Source: Clostridia bacterium (lineage in GTDB: Bacteria > Bacillota > Clostridia > Oscillospirales > CAG-272). From it: 35,083 nt of DNA. The first letter of the stretch is position 1. Every line of letters begins with the position of its first letter. Of this stretch, positions 1 to 8,673 are shown one piece after another. The DNA is taken from contig JAFQDF010000025.1 in the NCBI GenBank assembly GCA_017416185.1, forward strand, positions 1 to 35,083, given 5' to 3'. A program made the translations under genes and the position numbers. The notes beneath the pieces were generated by a model, which ran no database searches, was not told where the DNA came from, and worked only from the letters and a program-made list of their open reading frames with translations.

Positions 1-1
1 A

Positions 2-1936
2 AACGATCCCATCACCCGTGAGCAGATGGTAACGCTTTTCTATAATACCGCTGCAAAGTTCGGTGCGGATACCGCCATCACCGATACATACAAGTTCGAT
101 AAGACCTACGATGCAGAAAAGATAAGAGAATATGCAGTAGAACCTATGAAGTGGGCAATGCAGAATTCCATCATTTCGGGTACGGGCGTAAACGGTAAGG
201 AGATCGTAGTCGATCCTTGGGGCACAGCAACAAGAGCTCAGGCTGCACAGATCATCACAATGTATCTTGCATATACCGAAAAGGATATGCCTGCGGTTAC
301 AGGACTTACCATCAACGGCAATCCTATCGAGAGCTATACGATAGTTTACAACGGTCAGAAGTCTGCGGCAAATAAGCTTCAAGGCTATATTAAAAACGCA
401 ACAGGTGTGACCCTTGATGTCACAACCGACTCCCAGGAACCCGAGGGACCTGAAATTCTCGTAGGCAAGACCAACCGCGAGGATATGAGTCTTGTAACTG
501 CCGACCGTGACGGTGAAGGCAATGAGAGCTTTGAGATCTCGGTGCAGGGTAACTTTGTTCTTATCGCGGGTAAGAGTGATGACGCAAAATATGAGGGCAC
601 GCTGTTTGGCGTATATGCCTTTGCCGAAGAGATACTTGACGTAGATTTTTACTCGGATGACGTAGCGGTATACAATACCGTAAGAAACAAGAATATTCCC
701 GACGGTTATGAATTTAAGGACGGTCCCGGATATGAATACCGTGTTGTATATTGGGGCGGTCTTGCAAGCGATCCGCTCTCCACGGGAGGCCCCTTCAAAA
801 CTACGGGAATAATGCACAATATGCATTCTTTAGTGGGCTTTGGTGATGCAAGAAGCGAGGAGCCCTGCTACAGCGATGAAACCAATCTCGCCACCATCGA
901 AAAGAATTTCTTGAAGATGCTCAATCCTACAATCGACGCCGTATGGGTAACACAGAACGATACTACCCAGATCTGTACTTGTGCCAAGTGTAAGGAAAGC
1001 TATAACAAGTACGGCGGACGCTCTGCAACCCTTATGCTTCTTATGAACAGACTTGCAAAGGCCGCAGAGGATGCAGGTTATCCCGACGTTGAGATATGGA
1101 CCTATGCTTACCAGTATTCTATCAAGCCGGTAAACTTCAAGCTTGACGATCAGATAGTTATCTACTTTGCTCCCATAACAGGCTGTGCAGGTCATCCCTA
1201 TAACCACGATTGTAAGATGAATAAGGTTATTTCAGCCAACTTAGAGGGCTGGGACGAGGTTACAAAGAAGATCTATACCTGGGATTATTCTTCTAACTTC
1301 TTCTATTCATTTACTCCTATGCCTCTTACCAAGACCTTCCGCGAAAACAAAAACTGGTTCTACGAGCACGGAGTAAGAGGTGAGTTCAATAACGCTCTGG
1401 CTGACCGAATCGGAGAATTTGATGCTCTTAAGGCATATCTTATCGCCGAGCTTCAGTTCGACCCCACAATGGACGAACTTACCTACAGAGCAAAGATCGC
1501 TGACTTTCTCAATGTATACTATGGCCCCGGCGGCAAGTATATAAACGAGTATATCGCTCTTACCGAGGAGCTTTGTGACAAAAACTGCTTCGGCTACAAT
1601 GCTCCTCCCTCATCTGTTATTAAAAATGAGGACGTTCTTAATAACGCAGCAAGGATAGACGCTATGTGGGATGCGGCAGAGGCTCTTTGTGAAAACGATA
1701 CTCAGCTGAAACGTATCCGTATGTCCCGTATATCCTGGAGATATATGTACCTTGACGCGCTTTATACTGCTACTTATAAGAACGGTACCGATGCGGACAG
1801 AGCAAATTATGAGGCTCTTGCCACCGAGTTCTATAACGAGGCTATGAGCTATGATATCATATGGGCGGAGAGAGATACTACCGTAGTTCACTTTGATCCC
1901 ACAAAGTCTGTATCAAGCTGGGCTAAATGGGATTGA
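2..1936 (+). CDS. SLH-domain surface protein with DUF4838 glycosidase-like domain (5' end outside window)
   Basis: The frame is open to the left edge (first full codon at base 2), so the start and probably the signal peptide and first SLH repeat lie outside. The visible 644 residues begin inside an SLH repeat (NDPITREQMVTLFYNTAAKF), and a second repeat runs to about residue 95 (WAMQNSIISGTG, then TRAQAAQIITMYL). SLH repeats bind secondary wall polymers, so the protein is likely wall-attached. The rest resembles DUF4838, a family related to alpha-glucuronidase and GH20-type proteins; the marker is VTQNDTTQICTCAKC near residues 316-330. A polysaccharide substrate is inferred, not shown. The C-terminal part is helical and aromatic-rich. 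Downstream sugar oxidoreductase and HAD genes fit a glycan role, although they have their own promoter. Confidence 0.82.
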   Translation, partial: NDPITREQMVTLFYNTAAKFGADTAITDTYKFDKTYDAEKIREYAVEPMKWAMQNSIISGTGVNGKEIVVDPWGTATRAQAAQIITMYLAYTEKDMPAVTGLTINGNPIESYTIVYNGQKSAANKLQGYIKNATGVTLDVTTDSQEPEGPEILVGKTNREDMSLVTADRDGEGNESFEISVQGNFVLIAGKSDDAKYEGTLFGVYAFAEEILDVDFYSDDVAVYNTVRNKNIPDGYEFKDGPGYEYRVVYWGGLASDPLSTGGPFKTTGIMHNMHSLVGFGDARSEEPCYSDETNLATIEKNFLKMLNPTIDAVWVTQNDTTQICTCAKCKESYNKYGGRSATLMLLMNRLAKAAEDAGYPDVEIWTYAYQYSIKPVNFKLDDQIVIYFAPITGCAGHPYNHDCKMNKVISANLEGWDEVTKKIYTWDYSSNFFYSFTPMPLTKTFRENKNWFYEHGVRGEFNNALADRIGEFDALKAYLIAELQFDPTMDELTYRAKIADFLNVYYGPGGKYINEYIALTEELCDKNCFGYNAPPSSVIKNEDVLNNAARIDAMWDAAEALCENDTQLKRIRMSRISWRYMYLDALYTATYKNGTDADRANYEALATEFYNEAMSYDIIWAERDTTVVHFDPTKSVSSWAKWD

Positions 1937-1950
1937 TCGTATAATATTTT

Positions 1951-2041
1951 GACCCGAGGCAGGGTAACCCTGCACATAGTATCGCGTGAAGTTCAGTTAA
2001 AATTTAATATTACAGACCCGGGACTTAAAACGTCTCGGGTC
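1951..2041 (+). other. Structured intergenic segment with competing inverted repeats
   Basis: This is the spacer after the SLH/DUF4838 gene. It holds a perfect 7-bp-arm hairpin (gcagggtaaccctgc, 1959-1973) and a 10-bp stem, 2015-2024 with 2032-2041, containing one G-U pair. Bases 1951-1958 (gacccgag) also pair perfectly with 2034-2041, so two exclusive folds are possible. No T-run follows either stem, so it is not a standard intrinsic terminator. It may be a 3' UTR structure or attenuator-like RNA. Confidence 0.4.
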
Positions 2042-2042
2042 A

Positions 2043-2071
2043 TTGACATTGTGAGGTATTCGTGATAGAAT
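2043..2071 (+). promoter_or_regulatory. Sigma-A-type promoter of the oxidoreductase/HAD/M24 genes
   Basis: TTGACA at 2043-2048 and TAGAAT at 2066-2071 are separated by 17 bases, with a TG extended -10 at 2063-2064. The predicted start lies about 25 bases before the gene at 2103. The -35 box abuts the upstream 2015-2041 stem. Confidence 0.7.
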
Positions 2072-2102
2072 AGGACGAATTATCTTTTCAGAGGAATATA
2101 TT

Positions 2103-3179
2103 ATGAAATATGCAGTTATAGGATGCGGAAGAATATCAGAGCTTCATATCAAGGCGGCGATAGACTGCGGTCTTGAGTTTGTAGGTCTTTGCGACAAGAT
2201 ACGCGAAAAGGCTCTGGGCAGAAGAACGTTACTTCCTACATCCGACGGTGTAGGTATCTATACCGATTTTATAGAGCTTCTTGAAACCGAGAAACCCGAG
2301 CTTGTGGCTGTTACCACAGACAGCGGCTGTCACGCAAAGGTTGCCATTGAGTGCATCAAGAGGGGTATACATACTATTATAGAGAAGCCTATCGCTCTGT
2401 CTATAGAGGATGCACGTGAGATAGTACGTCTTGCCGACGAGATGGACGTCTGTGTTTGTGCCTGCCATCAGAACCGCTTTAATAAGAGCGTTGTCGCTAT
2501 CCGCGATGCAGTAGAGGACGGACGCTTCGGAAAGCTTTTCCACGGTTGTGCCAACATCCGCTGGGAGCGTGACAAGAGCTACTATGACCTTGATACCTGG
2601 CGCGGAACCTGGGTAGGTGACGGCGGTACACTTATGAATCAGGGTATACATAATATAGATCTGCTGCGCTGGCTTATGGGCGGTGATATCGACGAGGTCT
2701 TTGCATATACCGACAGACTTAACCACGATTATATCGAGGCGGAGGACTTAGGCCTTGCGCTTATAAAGTTCTCAAACGGAAGCTACGGAGTTATTGAGGG
2801 AACATCCAATATGTATCCCGACGATTTTGAAGAAACGCTTTGTATCTTTGGTAAGTACGGCAGAGTCAAGGCAGGCGGTCAGTCTGTCAACACTATAGAA
2901 GAGTGGAACTTTGCGGACGAGAGCGTTCATCCCGAGGATATCAAGAAGATAACCCACGAGGATCCGCCTAACGTATACGGCTTCGGTCACGGTGCTCTAT
3001 ACAAGGATGTTGTAGATGCCATAAATAAAGGACGTAAGCCTTACATTACAGCCGAGGACGGTATGAGAGCGGTTGAGCTGGTTCTGGCAATTTACAAGTC
3101 GGCAGCCGAGGGAAGACCCGTCAAGCTTCCTCTTGAAGATTGCGCCACCACCGATTTTATCGGCAGGTTTGACAAATGA
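2103..3179 (+). CDS. Gfo/Idh/MocA family NAD(P)-dependent oxidoreductase
   Basis: This 358-residue protein has the two-domain layout of the family. An N-terminal Rossmann fold starts MKYAVIGCGRIS, with the EKP motif (TIIEKPIAL) around residue 97. A C-terminal alpha/beta domain carries HQNRFNKSV and the GGTLMNQGIHNIDLLRWLMG helix that supplies catalytic-site residues. Family members oxidise or reduce sugars, inositols or sugar nucleotides in the cytoplasm; the NRF/RGTW/MNQGIH pattern is reminiscent of UDP-sugar 3-dehydrogenases such as WlbA, but the substrate cannot be assigned. The start has GAGGAATAT upstream. Its stop overlaps the next gene by four bases (ATGA), so the two are translationally coupled. 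Confidence 0.9.
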   Translation: MKYAVIGCGRISELHIKAAIDCGLEFVGLCDKIREKALGRRTLLPTSDGVGIYTDFIELLETEKPELVAVTTDSGCHAKVAIECIKRGIHTIIEKPIALSIEDAREIVRLADEMDVCVCACHQNRFNKSVVAIRDAVEDGRFGKLFHGCANIRWERDKSYYDLDTWRGTWVGDGGTLMNQGIHNIDLLRWLMGGDIDEVFAYTDRLNHDYIEAEDLGLALIKFSNGSYGVIEGTSNMYPDDFEETLCIFGKYGRVKAGGQSVNTIEEWNFADESVHPEDIKKITHEDPPNVYGFGHGALYKDVVDAINKGRKPYITAEDGMRAVELVLAIYKSAAEGRPVKLPLEDCATTDFIGRFDK

Positions 3180-3898
3180 AATACCTTTTCTTTGACTATG
3201 ACGGAACCCTGACCCACAACGGTGTCATATCCGAAAAGAACAGAAAATATCTCGCCGTGGCTCAAGCGGCGGGACATAAAATATTTCTCAACACAGGCAG
3301 AAGTAAGGGTAATATGCCCGACCACGTGCTTCGGGATATCCCCTTTGACGGTATGATATGCGGCGCAGGCTATATGGAATACGAGGGCAAAGTGCTTTTT
3401 GAGGAGCATATGCCTGTATCGGTACTTGAAGCGGGGCTTAAGTATGCTACAGAAAAGGGATGCCGTGTGCTTTACGAGGGTGTTGAAAAGCTCTATTCCA
3501 ACGAGCCTAACCAATGGTTGCTTGACATAAATGAGCATATGCCTTTTGTTGACTCAATGCGCATAACCAATATGACTATAGGCAGAAAGCTCGACGAGTG
3601 TGACAGAGATATCTTTTCTCTTTGTAAGGTCGTGGAGCTTCCCACGTATTTTGAGGTAATGCCAAAGCATGTAGGTAAGGCTACCGGACTTAAGTTTATT
3701 GAGGATAATTTAGGCATAGCCCACGAGGATATCATCGTTTTCGGCGACAGCGAAAATGATATCGAAATGCTTAAATTTGCTCATACCTCTGTTATAATGA
3801 ACCACGCACCCGATTTTCTTTCCGAATATGCAACTCTGCGTACAGAGTCGGATGAAAACGGGGTTGCCGAGGGACTTATAAAACTGCTTGGTTTATGA
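3176..3898 (+). CDS. HAD-superfamily hydrolase, Cof type
   Basis: This 240-residue cytoplasmic protein is close to the usual Cof-subfamily length. Motif I is at the N-terminus (FFDYDGTL, nucleophile Asp plus general acid Asp), motif II is the Thr in LNTGRS, and motif IV is VFGDSENDIEML near residues 184-195. A C2-type cap lies between, as in sugar-phosphate or FMN/pyridoxal-phosphate phosphatases. The start is inside the end of the oxidoreductase gene (ATGA overlap), and the protein may dephosphorylate a product of the same sugar pathway. The exact substrate is unknown. Confidence 0.88.
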   Translation: MKYLFFDYDGTLTHNGVISEKNRKYLAVAQAAGHKIFLNTGRSKGNMPDHVLRDIPFDGMICGAGYMEYEGKVLFEEHMPVSVLEAGLKYATEKGCRVLYEGVEKLYSNEPNQWLLDINEHMPFVDSMRITNMTIGRKLDECDRDIFSLCKVVELPTYFEVMPKHVGKATGLKFIEDNLGIAHEDIIVFGDSENDIEMLKFAHTSVIMNHAPDFLSEYATLRTESDENGVAEGLIKLLGL

Positions 3899-3938
3899 TA
3901 AAAAAACATTAAAAAATTTTATGATGAGGAGGAAAATT

Positions 3939-5138
3939 ATGAATTACCCAACTATTCCCGCGGCAGAGTATACCGCAAGAGTAAACAACCTTCGCTGTGA
4001 GATGGAAAAACAAAATGTTGATATCGTAATCGGTTTTTCCAACCTTTTGGAGATCGGCATTGTCCGTTATTACTGCGGCTTTGCTCCTGTTAATGAAAGC
4101 TCGGCTATTATCATCGGACTTACCGATAAGGTTACTGTTTGCAGCGGTCAGGCTTCATACGACTACTGCTTGGTGCAGAACAAGCTTCCGGACAGCGAAA
4201 TTGCTATCCTGCCCGAGATCGGTGAGGTCAGCGGCTTTGAGTATGATACCGAGGGACAGCTTGATTTCTCTGAGCTTTTTGCACAGATCAAGACTAAGAA
4301 TCCCAATGCTAAACGCATCGGTTTTATCGGCAGACTGATTTTCCCCGCTATTATAATGGATAAACTGAGAAACACCTTCCCGGACGCTGAGGTCGTTGAC
4401 TTTGATGACGTTCACTATGAGCAGAGGATCCGCAAGAGTGCTGCGGAAATTGAGATTCTTAAAACCAACTGGGATATGGTCACCAAAACCTTTGAGGCAG
4501 TTGTTCCGAAGATCAGTGTCGGTATGACTGAGCGTCATATCGAGGGTATGTTTGAGGCAGAAATGATGAGTCTTGGAGCCGAGAGCTATGTTCAGTCCTT
4601 TGCGCCTATGGTTGCGACAGGCGAAAAGAACTCGTACATCAGTATGTGCCGCAATACGCTCAGACAGATCAAAGAGAGCGAGATAATAAACCTTGCTGCA
4701 GGAGTTTCATATGAGGGCTATAACGGTATTATCTGCAGTCCCCTCGTTCTTGGCGAGATCCCGCAGAAGATCAAGGATGCCGTTATGTGCGCTTACGATG
4801 CACTTAACTACGCAAGTGCAAAGATGAAGGCAGGTACACCCTGTGATGTTGTTCTTAATGCATATACAGACTATCTTACAAAGCGCGGTTATATAGATTA
4901 CTGTCCCTACGGCAGTCTTCACAGCACCGGTATGCTTGAGTGCGAGGCACCGACGTTTACTGTTTCGAATAAGCGTGTTATTGAAGAAAATATGGCGATC
5001 TGCATTGACGCTTATTTCAAGGGAATGGAATGGGGCTCGTTCAGAGTAGAGGATTGCTATTTGATCACAAAGGACGGCGCAAAGCGTATGACAACATACA
5101 ACGATACCGCTATTCCCCGTATTTTCGGAGGCAAATAA
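3939..5138 (+). CDS. M24-fold (Xaa-Pro peptidase/creatinase-like) protein with degenerate metal site
   Basis: The protein is 399 residues. I chose the ATG at 3939 because GAGGAGG precedes it; the same frame is open upstream to 3888 but has no ribosome site there. An N-terminal creatinase-type domain (about 1-160) precedes a pita-bread M24 domain. Several canonical ligands are missing: the first Asp is Ala253 (NLAAG), the second falls at Ile264 (GYNGII), and the fourth, normally Glu, reads CIDAYF. His328 (LHSTGMLECE) and the last Glu (RVEDCYLIT) remain. Creatinase has this fold and needs no metal, so a creatinase-like C-N hydrolase or a non-peptidase role is plausible. The gene lies 40 bases after the HAD gene and ends at a strong terminator. 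Confidence 0.8.
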   Translation: MNYPTIPAAEYTARVNNLRCEMEKQNVDIVIGFSNLLEIGIVRYYCGFAPVNESSAIIIGLTDKVTVCSGQASYDYCLVQNKLPDSEIAILPEIGEVSGFEYDTEGQLDFSELFAQIKTKNPNAKRIGFIGRLIFPAIIMDKLRNTFPDAEVVDFDDVHYEQRIRKSAAEIEILKTNWDMVTKTFEAVVPKISVGMTERHIEGMFEAEMMSLGAESYVQSFAPMVATGEKNSYISMCRNTLRQIKESEIINLAAGVSYEGYNGIICSPLVLGEIPQKIKDAVMCAYDALNYASAKMKAGTPCDVVLNAYTDYLTKRGYIDYCPYGSLHSTGMLECEAPTFTVSNKRVIEENMAICIDAYFKGMEWGSFRVEDCYLITKDGAKRMTTYNDTAIPRIFGGK

Positions 5139-5145
5139 ATATAAT

Positions 5146-5195
5146 ATATCCCAAACAAAAAAACGGTCTTAAGACCGTTTTTTTGTTTGGGATAT
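5146..5195. terminator. Bidirectional intrinsic terminator with perfect 25-bp arms
   Basis: Bases 5146-5170 and 5171-5195 are perfectly complementary with no spacer, centred on ggtcttaagacc. Runs of seven A and seven T sit symmetrically in the arms, so it can terminate the M24 gene on the plus strand and putP on the minus strand. Confidence 0.92.
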
Positions 5196-5198
5196 TTA

Positions 5199-6740
5199 TT
5201 ATTTCTTCATATCAGCCTTGAGCTCATCAAAGGTATCTGTGATCTCCTTTGCGGGAGCCTTGGTGATAAGGCTTACAACGATGATGAGAACAAGAGAAAG
5301 GATAAATGCGGGAAGAAGCTCATAGATAGCAAAGACACCGCCGAGCTTGGCAATAACGAACTTCCAAACGAAGACCATAACGCCACCGCCTACCATACCA
5401 GCGATGATACCGCCCTTGGTAGCTCTCTTCCAAAAGAGGGAACAGAGCATTGCAGGTCCGAATACCGCGCCGAAGCCTGCCCAAGCAAAGGATACAACGC
5501 GGAATACAGAGCTGTCAGGGTCGGATGCGATGAAGATAGCAATGATAGAAATAACGATAACAGAAACTCTTGCAAGGATCATAGATTTTTTGGCGGAAAG
5601 CTTGATCCTGAAGGTATCGTGGATAAGGTCCTGAGAGATACTGGAGGCAGCCGCAAGAAGCTGAGAGTCTGCAGTAGACATAGTAGAAGCGAGAATACCG
5701 GAAAGGATGATACCGCCTGTAAATGCGGGTATAAATCCAAAACCGCTCAGGTACTTGGCGATATCAACGATGATGGTCTCACCTGCGGAAGCGGACTCAT
5801 ATGCAGGGAGAATACCCTTCTGCATAAGAGAGTAACCTACTACACCGATAAGGACTGCAACACCCATAGAGATAACTACCCATATAGATGCAACACGACG
5901 GGAGGTCTTAAGCTTTTTGTCATCCTCGATAGCCATAAAACGAAGGAGGATATGAGGCATACCGAAGTAGCCGAGACCCCAAGCAAGAGTAGATGCAACG
6001 GGAAGTGCGCCGTAGCTGCCTGTCTCGCCTGTTGCCACGTTGAAGCCTTTGAAGAGATCAAGGAAGCCGTTAAGTCCCTTTACGTTGTCGAATACGTTGC
6101 CGAATCCGCCTACGATACCTTCTGTAAATCCGAGCACGACCAGGAGAGCGATGGTCATAATAATACTCTGAATAAAGTCGGTGGTGGAAGCAGCAAGGAA
6201 TCCGCCGAGAGTACAGTATACGATAATAACCACAGCACTGATGATCATAGCAAGCATATAGTCCATTCCGAACAGAGAAGCAAAGAGCTTACCGCAAGCA
6301 GCAAAGCCGGAAGCAACGTAGGGTACGAAGAATACGATGATCATTATAGCGGAAATAAGGGTTATAACGTGTGATTTGTCACCGAAACGCTTTGCAAAGA
6401 AATCGGGAAGTGTAAAGGCATCTATCTTCGCGCTGTAAAGACGGAGCTTGCGGGCAACTAAAAGCCAGTTGATGTAGGTACCGATGGCAAGACCGATAGC
6501 GGTCCAGGAAGCTTCTGCCAAGCCGCCCATCATAGCAACTGCAGGCAGACCCATAAGCAGCCATCCGCTCATATCGGAAGCCTCCGCACTCATTGCGGTC
6601 ACGAAGGGGCCGAGCTTACGACCTCCGAGATAGAAATCGCTTGTTGTTTTGTTTTTTTCGCTTACGGCAAAGCCGATGCCCAGCATCATTGCCATATAAG
6701 CAAAAATGGTTACAAGAATAATTATACTTGATAAAGACAT
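5199..6740 (-). CDS. putP: Sodium:proline symporter-like protein (SSS family, PutP type)
   Basis: This 513-residue protein has about thirteen hydrophobic segments, as expected for the sodium/solute symporter family. The N-terminal region carries the signature FYLGGRKLGPFVTAMSAEAS followed by DMSGWLLMGLPAVAMMGG, which is typical of proline permease PutP. A second signature, including GILASTMSTADSQLLAA, lies around residues 345-365 and matches sodium-site residues of the family. It would import proline (or a related solute) with Na+. The start has AGGAGAT upstream and its own promoter. It stops inside the shared terminator next to the M24 gene. Substrate assignment rests on family resemblance only. 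Confidence 0.88.
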   Translation of the reverse strand: MSLSSIIILVTIFAYMAMMLGIGFAVSEKNKTTSDFYLGGRKLGPFVTAMSAEASDMSGWLLMGLPAVAMMGGLAEASWTAIGLAIGTYINWLLVARKLRLYSAKIDAFTLPDFFAKRFGDKSHVITLISAIMIIVFFVPYVASGFAACGKLFASLFGMDYMLAMIISAVVIIVYCTLGGFLAASTTDFIQSIIMTIALLVVLGFTEGIVGGFGNVFDNVKGLNGFLDLFKGFNVATGETGSYGALPVASTLAWGLGYFGMPHILLRFMAIEDDKKLKTSRRVASIWVVISMGVAVLIGVVGYSLMQKGILPAYESASAGETIIVDIAKYLSGFGFIPAFTGGIILSGILASTMSTADSQLLAAASSISQDLIHDTFRIKLSAKKSMILARVSVIVISIIAIFIASDPDSSVFRVVSFAWAGFGAVFGPAMLCSLFWKRATKGGIIAGMVGGGVMVFVWKFVIAKLGGVFAIYELLPAFILSLVLIIVVSLITKAPAKEITDTFDELKADMKK

Positions 6741-6772
6741 ATGTATCTCCTTTTATGAATAAATTTAAAACA

Positions 6773-6801
6773 ATTATACACTATTTCTTTACCGTTGTAA
6801 A
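6773..6801 (-). promoter_or_regulatory. Promoter of the putP-like gene
   Basis: On the minus strand, TTTACA (6801-6796) and TATAAT (6778-6773) are 17 bases apart, upstream of the start at 6740. Confidence 0.7.
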
Positions 6802-6810
6802 GTAGAAAAG

Positions 6811-6842
6811 AAAAAAATCTGCAAATTTATGCAGATTTTTTT
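6811..6842. terminator. Terminator of the MFS gene
   Basis: A 12-bp stem (6811-6822 with 6831-6842) surrounds an 8-base loop, with A-run and T-run on the two sides. The minus-strand stop codon of the MFS gene (6827-6829) lies in the loop. Confidence 0.8.
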
Positions 6843-8014
6843 GACTTAATATGAATTATCAATCCCAATATCATTATTACGGGAAAAATTGCCGATACAA
6901 GTATGCCCATATTCAGGTTGTCACCGAGAGCAGATGCTACGGTTCCTACCACCAAGGGTCCCGCGCCGCAGCCCAGATCTCCGAAAAGGGCAAGGACGGC
7001 AAACATAAAGGTTCCGCCCCGTACTGTTTTTGCTGCTATGCTGAAGGTACCGGGCCAGAGTATTCCCACAGAAAAACCGCATATTCCGCAGCCTATAAGA
7101 GATATCCAGGGCAGGGGGCATAGGGATATAACAAAATAGCTTCCGAGACAGAGTATGCTGCTGAAAAGTATCAGCTTTTCAAGCGGGACCTTGATTTTAT
7201 TTCCTAATGAGCCGTGTATAGCACGGGCACTACCCATAAGCAGAGCAAAGAGCATAGGTCCTGCCAGGTCTCCGATACTCTTACGTACTCCCAATGCTTT
7301 TTCCGCAAAGGCGGATGCCCATTGGGACACCGATTGCTCACAGCAGGCGGCACAAAACATAATTACTATCATAAGTAAGAATGTCTTGTTCTTGAAAAGC
7401 TTTCCTGCTGATTGCTTTTCATCATTGTCGGCACTCAGCGTGCCGAAGGGTACAAAACAGAAAAGAACGAGATTGATCAAGGGAACGATTGCCCATATGA
7501 CGGCAAGGGTCTGCCAGTTGTCAATACCGAAAAAAGCGAAGAACAGGGTAGACAGGATAACCACTCCCATATATCCCCAGCAGTAGAAGGAATGTAAGAG
7601 ACTCATTGCCCCCGCCTTGTCATCACCCGGACAAGCCTCGGTTATGGGGCTTATAAGCACCTCGAGGAGACCTCCGCCAACGGCTGCGAATGAAACTGCA
7701 ATTATAAGGGCGAGGAATTTATTATCCATTACACCGGGCAATACTGCCAGAAGCACAAGTCCGCATACTGAAAGAATGTGGGCAAGCACCATAGGGATGC
7801 GCCAACCTGTTTTTTCTATCGCAAGTGCGGCAACAAGGTCGGTTAAGAGCTGTATCCCGAAGTTTATACCTACGAGAATTCCGATCCGGGAAAGAGGTAT
7901 GCCGTAGTCCTTTTCAAAGGTAAGGAACAAAAGGGGTACAAAGTTATTTATTATCGCCTGAACTATATATCCGATAAAGCAAGCGGTTACCGTATGTTTA
8001 TAAGTAAGCTTCAT
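6827..8014 (-). CDS. Major facilitator superfamily (MFS) transporter
   Basis: The 395-residue protein has about twelve hydrophobic helices in two halves, the normal MFS size. The loop between helices 2 and 3 holds EKTGWRIPM where family A-motifs lie. The second half has GFSVGILWPGTFSIAAKTV, reminiscent of the sugar/proton and fucose-permease-like branch. The substrate is unknown. AAAGGAGT precedes the ATG at 8014. A divergent promoter pair separates it from mscL, and a hairpin ends the transcript before putP, so it is probably monocistronic. Confidence 0.85.
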   Translation of the reverse strand: MKLTYKHTVTACFIGYIVQAIINNFVPLLFLTFEKDYGIPLSRIGILVGINFGIQLLTDLVAALAIEKTGWRIPMVLAHILSVCGLVLLAVLPGVMDNKFLALIIAVSFAAVGGGLLEVLISPITEACPGDDKAGAMSLLHSFYCWGYMGVVILSTLFFAFFGIDNWQTLAVIWAIVPLINLVLFCFVPFGTLSADNDEKQSAGKLFKNKTFLLMIVIMFCAACCEQSVSQWASAFAEKALGVRKSIGDLAGPMLFALLMGSARAIHGSLGNKIKVPLEKLILFSSILCLGSYFVISLCPLPWISLIGCGICGFSVGILWPGTFSIAAKTVRGGTFMFAVLALFGDLGCGAGPLVVGTVASALGDNLNMGILVSAIFPVIMILGLIIHIKSKKSA

Positions 8015-8035
8015 ATCTGACTCCTTTTCTAAAAT

Positions 8036-8063
8036 ATTATAACAAAAAGGAAAGATTTTTCAA
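8036..8063 (-). promoter_or_regulatory. Promoter of the MFS gene
   Basis: On the minus strand, TTGAAA (8063-8058) and TATAAT (8041-8036) are 16 bases apart, with an extended TG before the -10. It is divergent from the mscL promoter, and the two -35 boxes are only seven bases apart. Confidence 0.72.
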
Positions 8064-8070
8064 TAGGAAG

Positions 8071-8099
8071 TTGCAAAATAAATGTCTATATGTTATAAT
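8071..8099 (+). promoter_or_regulatory. Promoter of mscL
   Basis: TTGCAA (8071-8076) and TATAAT (8094-8099) are 17 bases apart, with TG at 8091-8092 as an extended -10. Confidence 0.75.
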
Positions 8100-8128
8100 A
8101 TGACAAATAAATGTTTCGGAGGACGAAA

Positions 8129-8584
8129 ATGAAAAAGGATAAAAAAGGTTTCTTTGGCGAATTCAAGGAATTTATGATGCGCGGTAACGTGATGGATATG
8201 GCGATAGGTGTCGTTATCGCTACAGCCTTCGGTGCTATCACAAAGGCTCTGGTGGATAAGATAATTATGCCTCTCGTAGGTCTTCTTGTCGGCGGCATCG
8301 ACCTTGCAAAGTGGGATATCGTACTTAAGCCCGAGGTGCTTGACGAGACGGGTGCTGTTGTGAAAGAGGCGGTAATTCTCGGTATCGGCTCCTTCCTTGT
8401 GACCATCATTGATTTTCTTATCATTGCATTCGTTATCTTCCTTGTCGTCAAGGCTATGAACAAGGCAACGGAAATTGCAGAGGCAAGAAAGAAGAAGGAA
8501 GAGGAGCCTAAGGAGGAAGAGCCTGCAAAGCCTACCACCGAGGAGCTTCTTACAGAGATCCTTGAAGAGATCAAAAAGAAATAA
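8129..8584 (+). CDS. mscL: Large-conductance mechanosensitive channel MscL
   Basis: This 151-residue protein is of normal MscL size. The N-terminus reads FFGEFKEFMMRGNVMDMAIG and continues into pore helix TM1 with VIATAFGAITKALV, the family signature. A short extracellular loop follows, then TM2 (GSFLVTIIDFLIIAFVIF) and a Lys/Glu-rich cytoplasmic bundle ending in ILEEIKKK. It opens on membrane tension during osmotic downshock. I place the start at 8129 because CGGAGG lies at the right distance; an in-frame ATG at 8111 has no such site. A strong promoter precedes it and a terminator follows. Confidence 0.96.
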   Translation: MKKDKKGFFGEFKEFMMRGNVMDMAIGVVIATAFGAITKALVDKIIMPLVGLLVGGIDLAKWDIVLKPEVLDETGAVVKEAVILGIGSFLVTIIDFLIIAFVIFLVVKAMNKATEIAEARKKKEEEPKEEEPAKPTTEELLTEILEEIKKK

Positions 8585-8598
8585 GTCGGAAAATCAAG

Positions 8599-8626
8599 AA
8601 AAAAGCAACCATTGTGTTGCTTTTTT
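8599..8626 (+). terminator. Terminator of mscL
   Basis: An 11-bp stem, 8599-8609 with 8616-8626, has a six-base loop and ends in a T-run (8621-8627). The only -10-like sequence before glnA, TGTTATAAA at 8635-8643, follows immediately and has no clear -35. Confidence 0.88.
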
Positions 8627-8673
8627 TCTTTATATGTTATAAAATATAATTATCTTTTACAGAGGAGATAATT

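Noticed and set aside
5187..6374. Open frame of 395 codons on the plus strand
   Set aside because: It is antisense to the putP-like gene. Its translation is Lys/Asp/Ser-rich without any family motif, while the minus strand encodes a clear symporter with promoter and ribosome site.
8599..8626. Six-base loop as half of an ANTAR target upstream of the glutamine synthetase
   Set aside because: The loop (cattgt) does not start with A or carry G at position four, and no second hexaloop hairpin follows. It is an ordinary terminator.
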